Shown here one piece after another: positions 1 through 5,035 of a stretch of DNA of 6,973 nt. Each line of letters starts with the position of its first letter. Positions within the stretch are counted from its first letter, which is position 1. Origin of the DNA: CAZPXF01 sp964590945 (GTDB taxonomy: Bacteria > Bacillota > Clostridia > Lachnospirales > Lachnospiraceae); NCBI GenBank assembly GCA_964590945.1, contig CAZPXF010000094.1:1-6973 (forward strand), written 5' to 3'. A model generated the notes under the pieces. The model saw only the letters and a program-made list of their open reading frames with translations. It was not told the DNA's origin and did not search any database. Both the position numbers and the translations under genes were made by a program.

Positions 1-605
1 TCGTCCGCCACTACCAGCTCCGGCTCCATAACCATAGCTCTCGCCAGACCGATACGCTGACGCTGTCCGCCGGAAAATTCGTGAGGATAACGTGTCAGAT
101 GCTCCGGCAGAAGACCCACTTCGTTGATTATGTTTTCCACTTTCTGTACTCGATCCGCCTCATTTTCAAACAGATGGAAATTATATAGTCCCTCGGATAT
201 AATGTAATCTACTGTGGCTCTCTCATTCAGAGACGCCGCGGGATCCTGGAAAACCATCTGTATATTACGGATGACTTCCCGGTCAAGGGAATGTGGTATC
301 TTTCCTGATATACGTACCCCTTTGTAGCAGATCTCTCCTGCGGAAAGCGGATTGACCCGGATGATTGCCCGTCCAATGGTAGTCTTACCGGAACCGGATT
401 CGCCTACCAGAGAAAACGTTTCGCCTTTGTGAATATCAAACGACGCGTTCTCTACCGCTTTGAAAGCAGTATCCCCTTTTCCAAAAGTGATATCAACATT
501 TCTCAGGGAAAGTAGAATTTCCCTGCCGTTTTCATCCAACGGTCCATGCTCCGGAAAAGCAGAAGCACTTGCGCTTATTTGTTTCTCTTTGATTGAATTA
601 GACAC
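1..605 (-). CDS. oppF: Oligopeptide ABC transporter ATP-binding protein OppF (AmiF-like), 5' part only
   Basis: ATPase subunit that pairs with OppD on the cytoplasmic face of the OppBC channel and powers peptide import. Only 201 residues are in the window; the frame is open to the left edge, so the C-terminal third is missing. Visible motifs: Walker A GESGSGKT at residues 68-75, Q-loop glutamine at 120 in VFQDP, ABC signature FSGGQRQR at 177-184, and Walker B LVVAD at 197-201, with the catalytic glutamate codon cut by the edge. Spacing from Walker A to Q-loop (about 45 residues) is normal, unlike OppD next door. Start chosen: GTG at 605-603, because an AGGAG lies 9 bases upstream and no in-frame ATG occurs before residue 191; this gives an extra, probably disordered, N-terminal tail of about 30 residues before the ATPase core. 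The gene begins 4 bases after the oppD stop. The D versus F assignment rests on order, on the FSGGQRQR signature typical of OppF, and on OppD being clearly AmiE-like. Confidence 0.95.
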   Translation of the reverse strand, partial: MSNSIKEKQISASASAFPEHGPLDENGREILLSLRNVDITFGKGDTAFKAVENASFDIHKGETFSLVGESGSGKTTIGRAIIRVNPLSAGEICYKGVRISGKIPHSLDREVIRNIQMVFQDPAASLNERATVDYIISEGLYNFHLFENEADRVQKVENIINEVGLLPEHLTRYPHEFSGGQRQRIGLARAMVMEPELVVAD

Positions 606-609
606 GGTT

Positions 610-2364
610 TCACTCTCCTATATGATATGTTTCCACTAATTTCTCATGAATGTTCCGGATGATCTCCGGCTTTTCCGCCTTTGGAGCATTCTCATCCAGC
701 AGCCACGTTTTCGCGTAATGGGTGTCGCTGATCTGAAACATGGGCGGCTCCATCAAAGTATCAATCTTCATACAGTAAGGATTACGGGGAGCAAAGGCAT
801 CTCCCGCGATCTGATTGTACAAAGACGGCGGGGTGCCTGTGATAGAATACAGATTTGTATTCTTCGTGCCCAGCTGAGGCAGCGACGAAAGCAGCGCCCA
901 GGTGTAGGGATGCCTCGGATCATAAAAGATATCCTCCACAGTCCCAAGCTCCACGATCTGGCCCGCATACATCACAGCCACACGTTCGGCAATATTGGCC
1001 ACCACGCCAAGATCATGAGTGATAAATACCGTCGTAAAATGAAATTCCTTCTGCAGATCCTTGATCAGCTGCAGGATCTGCGCCTGGATCGTAACATCCA
1101 GCGCGGTTGTAGGCTCATCGCAGATCAGGATCTTCGGCTGGCAGGACAGAGCGATCGCAATGACAATACGTTGTCTCATACCGCCGGAATACTGGAACGG
1201 GTAATCGTCGAACCTCTCTTCCGGGTGGGGGATCCCAACCTTGGCCATCATCTCAATGCCCCGTTTTCTGGCCTCTACCTCACTGCAATTCTGATGTTTG
1301 ATGATAATCGAGGTGAGCTGCTTTCCTATCGTCACAATGGGATCCAGCGACGTCATCGGATCCTGGAAAACCGTTGCGATCCTGCGTCCGCGGATCTTCT
1401 GCCAGTCCTTTGCGTATTTGATTTTCGCCAGATTTATGATGCAGTTGCCATGAAGTCTGTCCCCTGTTTCGTCCAGATAACGCACACGGAAAGCAACGTC
1501 ATCAAATACCCGATTGCGCTGCATCTCATCATCCAGATCAATTCCCAGCTGCATTGCCTGCTTCAGGGCTTCTACCAGCCCATGCGACAGTTTTGTTCTC
1601 CGACGCCTGTCATATCTTCCCACAGACAGTTGTATCTCTTTTGCCAGGATCTCGTTCCTCTGTTCCTGTTCCGGCGTGATGGGCGCCTGAATCTCTTTCT
1701 CCCACTGTTCTTTCAGAACAGCAATCTTATGATCGTAGCTTCTTGCCAGCTCGCTGCCGCCTTTGATCCGGGCTTTCGCCTCTTTGATCTTTTGCTGATG
1801 CTGTTTCTCCATCGCATTCAGCTCTGCATCATATTTTTTCAGCAGCCGGGCCGCCTCTTTGATCGATTCCCTGTCCTTTTTCGGATCCAGAGTCTGCTTT
1901 AAGTTGAACGCTTCCGTCCGCTTCGTTTTCAGCTCTGCCTCCTCCGCCCGCATCCGTTCTCTTTCTTCCTCCGAAATGCCGCATTGAATCTTCTTCTCCG
2001 TTTCCAGGCTGAGAATCTCGCGCCATGTGGCGGCTCCCGCTTCCAGTTTTGCATTCTTATTTAAGGAAACCAGATTATCAGCGATCATCTTTTTCGCCTT
2101 GTCATCCAGAGTTACATACGTATCCGCCAGCTCCGGATCGTCAAAGATCAGAGAGCCTTCGCTGACAAATCCGTTGGAATCGAGCATACCTGCAAACGTT
2201 TTGGTAAATACGGATTTTCCGGAACCGGACTCGCCAACAATGGCAATGGACTCATCCTCGTAAATATCCAGAGAGATACCACGGATCGCGCTCAGAGTCC
2301 GGCCACGGACACGAAATTTTACATTCAGATTTTCAATTGATAATAATACCTTTCTATCTTCCAT
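610..2364 (-). CDS. oppD: Oligopeptide ABC transporter ATP-binding protein OppD (AmiE-like) with long internal insertion
   Basis: ATPase partner of OppF in peptide uptake. Motifs in the 584 residues: Walker A GESGSGKS at 44-51, Q-loop FQDP at 333-336, signature YSGGMRQR at 392-399, Walker B ILICDE at 412-417, D-loop ALD at 421-423, switch histidine H450, and the C-terminal oligopeptide-transporter motif DPRHPYTW at 482-489. All catalytic residues are intact, so it should be active. Family members are usually about 330-360 residues; the excess is a charged, helix-rich block at about 82-310, between Walker A and the Q-loop. The C-terminal segment [15 protein letters not shown] (521-535) stands where many OppD/DppD proteins have a cysteine-rich GCPFxPRC element; only C531 remains, as in the streptococcal AmiE type, so an iron-sulphur site is unlikely. 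The start is ATG with AAGGCGG 6 bases upstream, and the gene begins 11 bases after the oppC stop. The insertion could be a lineage trait; I believe similar long OppD proteins occur in Lachnospiraceae, but could not check. Confidence 0.95.
   Translation of the reverse strand: MEDRKVLLSIENLNVKFRVRGRTLSAIRGISLDIYEDESIAIVGESGSGKSVFTKTFAGMLDSNGFVSEGSLIFDDPELADTYVTLDDKAKKMIADNLVSLNKNAKLEAGAATWREILSLETEKKIQCGISEEERERMRAEEAELKTKRTEAFNLKQTLDPKKDRESIKEAARLLKKYDAELNAMEKQHQQKIKEAKARIKGGSELARSYDHKIAVLKEQWEKEIQAPITPEQEQRNEILAKEIQLSVGRYDRRRRTKLSHGLVEALKQAMQLGIDLDDEMQRNRVFDDVAFRVRYLDETGDRLHGNCIINLAKIKYAKDWQKIRGRRIATVFQDPMTSLDPIVTIGKQLTSIIIKHQNCSEVEARKRGIEMMAKVGIPHPEERFDDYPFQYSGGMRQRIVIAIALSCQPKILICDEPTTALDVTIQAQILQLIKDLQKEFHFTTVFITHDLGVVANIAERVAVMYAGQIVELGTVEDIFYDPRHPYTWALLSSLPQLGTKNTNLYSITGTPPSLYNQIAGDAFAPRNPYCMKIDTLMEPPMFQISDTHYAKTWLLDENAPKAEKPEIIRNIHEKLVETYHIGE
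615..619 (-). promoter_or_regulatory. Ribosome binding site of oppF
   Basis: AGGAG on the minus strand, 9 bases before the GTG at 605. It lies inside the last codons of oppD, so oppF translation is probably coupled to oppD. It is the main reason for accepting the GTG start. Confidence 0.8.
1435..2121 (-). other. Insertion domain in OppD, probable coiled coil
   Basis: Codes for OppD residues about 82-310. The flanks align with ordinary OppD/AmiE: before it a GSLIFDD-like strand, after it [17 protein letters not shown] leading to the Q-loop. In between, about 118-235 is dense in Glu, Lys, Arg, Gln and Ala with few prolines or glycines, as expected of long amphipathic helices that could fold back as an antiparallel coiled coil. 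Residues about 236-310 are less charged and include an RYDRRRR basic patch (250-256). The frame stays open and codon use looks like the rest of the gene, so it is not a recent disruptive insert. Function unknown; the boundaries are approximate. Confidence 0.8.
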
Positions 2365-2370
2365 ACCTTA

Positions 2371-2377
2371 CCGCCTT
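2371..2377 (-). promoter_or_regulatory. Ribosome binding site of oppD
   Basis: AAGGCGG on the minus strand, one mismatch from AAGGAGG, ends 6 bases before the ATG at 2364 and overlaps the oppC stop codon. A second AAGG lies only one base before the ATG and is too close to act. Confidence 0.7.
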
Positions 2378-3344
2378 ACATATGTGTTCTGGGATCAGAT
2401 GCGTCTCCGAGATTCTGTCCTACGACATATAACACGATCGTAATAATGGAAGCGACAACAACCGGACTCCAGAATTCAAATCCCCATCCCGGCGTCACCA
2501 TTGCTTTCTCGGATTGATAAATCAGGCGTCCCAGCGACATATCCGACATGCCCATTCCGATGTAGGATAAGAATACCTCATAGGAAATGTAGGACGGGAT
2601 CTCTGTAGCAAGCTGCGTAACAATGATCGACGTCATAAACGGAAGGATATTTTTCATAGCTATTTTAAATGTCGAGGTACCCAGACATCTGGACGCCAGA
2701 TTGTACTCCCTGTCCCTGATGATTACTACCTGCGTACGGATAAAATAAGCGATAAACAGCCATCCTGTGATCGTCAAAGCCAGCACCATCGTCCAGAAGC
2801 TGGCCGTAAACAGCATGATCATGACGGAAATAAACAAAACATATGGTATATTACCGATAATATTGTACACTTCTGTCATGACAATATCTATCTTCTTTGA
2901 AAATCCCCAGACTGCTCCCACAACCACGCCGACTGTCATATTGATGGCTGCGCATACAAAAGCCAGGGAAATCGAAATTCTCGAGCCAAACCATACTGCA
3001 TCAAAGGTAGACTGTCCTGCCGCTCCGGTACCCAGAATCCAGTGCAGACTGAGGCCGAACTGTTTAACGGCCTCAGAAGGAGTCAGATGCTTCACCGAAC
3101 CGTTCATCAGATTCGCGAACTTATCATAGGAGGTAAACATTGGGTAAATGTAGGAGAACAAAATCAACACCACAAGTATGCCCAGAATAATAATATTAAT
3201 TTTTCTTTTAAAAAACACACGGAACACCGACTGCCAGTAAGAATACCGGGGCGCCGTGATCTTTTCGGATTCCAGATCGCTGTGATCCACCCAGGAAAAC
3301 AGCTCTTCTCTGGAAAGTCCTGTATTTTCCAAATCATAATTCAT
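2376..3344 (-). CDS. oppC: Oligopeptide ABC transporter permease OppC (AmiD-like)
   Basis: Inner channel subunit that pairs with OppB. The 322 residues match the usual OppC/AmiD size. There is a cytoplasmic N-terminal tail of about 48 residues, then hydrophobic segments at about 49-69, 122-147, 159-179, 182-202, 236-262 and 291-311, giving six membrane helices. The coupling loop that contacts the ATPases is clear: REYNLASRCLG at 212-222 running to KNILP at 231-235, a normal EAA-type motif with its conserved glycine G222. A conserved-type GTGAAGQSTFDAVWFGSRISI stretch starts near residue 105 (the family form is GTDxxGRDxFSRxxxGxRxSL). The C-terminus ends in a DPRT element typical of these permeases. 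The ATG start has only a weak ribosome site (AGG 9 bases upstream, inside the end of oppB) and lies 6 bases after the oppB stop, which suggests translational coupling. Confidence 0.95.
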   Translation of the reverse strand: MNYDLENTGLSREELFSWVDHSDLESEKITAPRYSYWQSVFRVFFKRKINIIILGILVVLILFSYIYPMFTSYDKFANLMNGSVKHLTPSEAVKQFGLSLHWILGTGAAGQSTFDAVWFGSRISISLAFVCAAINMTVGVVVGAVWGFSKKIDIVMTEVYNIIGNIPYVLFISVMIMLFTASFWTMVLALTITGWLFIAYFIRTQVVIIRDREYNLASRCLGTSTFKIAMKNILPFMTSIIVTQLATEIPSYISYEVFLSYIGMGMSDMSLGRLIYQSEKAMVTPGWGFEFWSPVVVASIITIVLYVVGQNLGDASDPRTHM

Positions 3345-3350
3345 AGTATC

Positions 3351-4919
3351 TTACCTGTCCTTTGATGAGAATGAAATTCTCGGATCCACCATGGAAATAA
3401 GAACATCACCCAAAATAATGGAAACTACCGATAACAACGCGTAAAACAAGCTCAGTCCAACGATTACTCCATTGTCGTATTTATTGATAGCATCCGTCAA
3501 CAAGTTACCGGCGCCGGGAACAACATATACCCGCTCAGTAATGATGGCGCCGACCAACGCACTGAGCACCGAACCAGGTATACCATGAATGATTGGAATA
3601 CTTGCGTTCTTTAAAATGTGTTTCGTGAAAATCTCATTTTCCGTCAGACCTCCGGATCTTGCAAATTTGACATAATCCGAATTCATCTGATCGATCATAT
3701 ACCGACGCAGCCATTTCATCAGGTCAGCAACCATAGGCAGCGCCAGAGATACAATCGGCAAAATATACATCATCTTGCTTCCGGAATCCACATTGAATGT
3801 GGTAGGAAGTCCGATCTTGCCTCCGATGGCCTTAAACAGAAAGATATACGCAAGTGAAGGAACCGCCAGGATAAAGACAATATAGATCGTGCCGATCTTG
3901 TCCGCCAGCTTCTCCTTTTTCCGCGCCATCAATATTCCAAGAGGCACACCCAGGAAATAGGAAATCAGTACCGAGATGATACCGATCACAAAGGAGTATC
4001 CAATCTTGGAAAGTCCGTTCTTAACCGTCGTCACTGAAGTATAATCATCGGTAAACCGGGATTCTATCACAGCGCTGGAGCTTCTGGAGCCGGCAGCATA
4101 AATCGCGGTATGCAGATTATCCGCGCTGACATCCTCCAGACCGGTAGGATAGATCGTATTGGATGTTACATAAGATCCCTGGGAATCCACCATAGTATTA
4201 AACACATCGATACCCTTATTTACCGAATAGGACGTTCCTAAATGGATCGTCAGCAGATTCTGGTGAACATAAGGGAAGATGCCATCAACATAAAACAGAT
4301 ACTTGTGGGTCGTCCCGTTTCCGATAATCGCGGGTGAAATTGTATCGCCGCCCTTCGCCGGATCTTTCCAGGTAAAGGTGAGTCCCCGCTTTCCAACATC
4401 CGCTTTCACCGTATGAATGTTGTCAATTACAAATAAATTCTTTAAATAACTGCCCAGCCGTTTTAACAGCGGAATATCCTTCGTGGCAAACAAAAGCGCC
4501 TGCCCGCCGTCCGCTATCTTTTTCCCTTGTACAACAGCGTTCACTCGATTGACTGTGTAACCCTGGGATTCATAATATTCTGTAAATTGTGCTACGTATT
4601 CTTTTACAAGATCCGAATCATTCTCAGCCGTCTTGCCGATCCCGACAGCCAGGGAGCGCGTATCACTGTCGATCTCCCCGTTTTTCTCCAGCTTCTCCAG
4701 ATACTCCGCGTAAGTCACATAATCCAGATAACCGTATTCCTCCCATTTCGAATAACGGTAGGATATCTTCTGATTATTATTCTGTCGGGAGTAGAGACTG
4801 TCTTTTGCAAAGATCAGTTCGCGATCCATCAGCGAATAGATCAGTACCATAACGATCGCTACAACGATAACAACAGATATCAGACCCCGAATGATACGAT
4901 TGATCAAATATTTTCCCAC
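3351..4919 (-). CDS. oppB: Oligopeptide ABC transporter permease OppB (AmiC-like, long form)
   Basis: Channel subunit partnering OppC. At 522 residues it is far longer than the roughly 306-320 of enterobacterial OppB, but close to streptococcal AmiC (about 500), which also has a large external loop. Helix 1 is at about 8-30; residues 31-303 form the loop; the remaining helices are at about 304-332, 343-364, 384-402, 443-470 and 484-510. The EAA-type coupling loop is DYVKFARSGGLTENEIF (415-431) followed by HILKNASIP (434-442), and the C-terminus has the conserved VDPRI (511-515). The start is GTG at 4919-4917 with AGGAG 10 bases upstream; an ATG overlapping it by one base (4921-4919) is in another frame and gives no permease. 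The gene follows a 116-base gap with a stem-loop and is tightly followed by oppC. Confidence 0.95.
   Translation of the reverse strand: MGKYLINRIIRGLISVVIVVAIVMVLIYSLMDRELIFAKDSLYSRQNNNQKISYRYSKWEEYGYLDYVTYAEYLEKLEKNGEIDSDTRSLAVGIGKTAENDSDLVKEYVAQFTEYYESQGYTVNRVNAVVQGKKIADGGQALLFATKDIPLLKRLGSYLKNLFVIDNIHTVKADVGKRGLTFTWKDPAKGGDTISPAIIGNGTTHKYLFYVDGIFPYVHQNLLTIHLGTSYSVNKGIDVFNTMVDSQGSYVTSNTIYPTGLEDVSADNLHTAIYAAGSRSSSAVIESRFTDDYTSVTTVKNGLSKIGYSFVIGIISVLISYFLGVPLGILMARKKEKLADKIGTIYIVFILAVPSLAYIFLFKAIGGKIGLPTTFNVDSGSKMMYILPIVSLALPMVADLMKWLRRYMIDQMNSDYVKFARSGGLTENEIFTKHILKNASIPIIHGIPGSVLSALVGAIITERVYVVPGAGNLLTDAINKYDNGVIVGLSLFYALLSVVSIILGDVLISMVDPRISFSSKDR
4011..4829 (-). other. External loop domain of OppB
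   Basis: Codes for OppB residues about 31-303, between helices 1 and 2, predicted to lie outside the membrane. The first half (31-115) is charged and tyrosine-rich (for example YSKWEEYGYLDYVTYAEY, 56-73). The middle has a membrane-proximal stretch IPLLKRLGSYLKNLFVIDN (149-167) that resembles amphipathic segments before the internal domain of AmiC. The rest (200-290) is beta-like and Ser/Thr-rich. It contains no cysteines. It probably helps dock the binding protein; this is inferred from position only. Confidence 0.75.
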
Positions 4920-4929
4920 ATCAGCTTCT

Positions 4930-4934
4930 CTCCT
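4930..4934 (-). promoter_or_regulatory. Ribosome binding site of oppB
   Basis: AGGAG (continuing AGAAG) on the minus strand, 10 bases before the GTG at 4919. It decides the GTG start. The same AGGAGA hexamer is repeated in the upstream hairpin arm at 4979-4974, and its complement occurs in the other arm. Confidence 0.75.
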
Positions 4935-4947
4935 ATCGAATATTGAA

Positions 4948-4983
4948 TTACAGGAGAACGGGGATCCGCCCGGTCTCCTGTAA
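4948..4983 (-). promoter_or_regulatory. Stem-loop in the oppA-oppB gap
   Basis: Perfect 10-base arms TTACAGGAGA (4983-4974) and TCTCCTGTAA (4957-4948), then one mismatch, four more G-C pairs and a 6-base loop. No uridine run follows on either strand, so it is not a standard intrinsic terminator. It sits between the binding-protein stop and the oppB ribosome site, a usual place for hairpins that protect the upstream message and lower downstream expression, giving more binding protein than permease. That role is inference; the hairpin itself is seen directly. Confidence 0.75.
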
Positions 4984-5035
4984 CATGTCTCGTATACAAT
5001 CTATATCGTTTCTTTGGCATCCGCCACCTGTCTTT

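Larger units (their letters stand above)
4920..5035 (-). other. oppA-oppB intergenic gap
   Basis: 116 bases holding the stem-loop and the oppB ribosome site. No convincing promoter was found: the best -10-like string (TATACG near 4995-4990) has no -35 partner at the right distance. In the frame two bases off the oppA frame, reading starts near the oppA stop and gives VLKRQVADAKETI then a stop, faintly like the part of relatives that precedes the ERYxxFA helix. Confidence 0.6.

Noticed and set aside
646..1902. 418-codon open frame on the plus strand opposite oppD
   Set aside because: It lies wholly antisense to an OppD frame with intact ATPase motifs. Its translation is rich in Arg, His, Ile and Leu with no recognisable domain, as expected from the reverse complement of a charged, helix-rich gene.
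3351..4921. ATG at 4921-4919 as the oppB start
   Set aside because: It is out of frame with the permease and reads MWE followed by non-permease sequence; the GTG at 4919 is in frame and gives a proper first membrane helix.
4527..4946. 139-codon plus-strand frame opposite the 5' part of oppB
   Set aside because: It is antisense to the clear OppB frame, has no ribosome site I could see, and no family likeness.
4948..4983. Stem-loop as an intrinsic terminator after oppA
   Set aside because: No run of T follows the stem on either strand (minus strand continues TTCAATATTCG), and oppB-F have no promoter of their own that I can find, so read-through is more likely.
4980..5035. Internal promoter before oppB
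   Set aside because: TATACG is a poor -10 and the 6 bases at a 17-base spacing upstream (GCCAAA) are not a -35.
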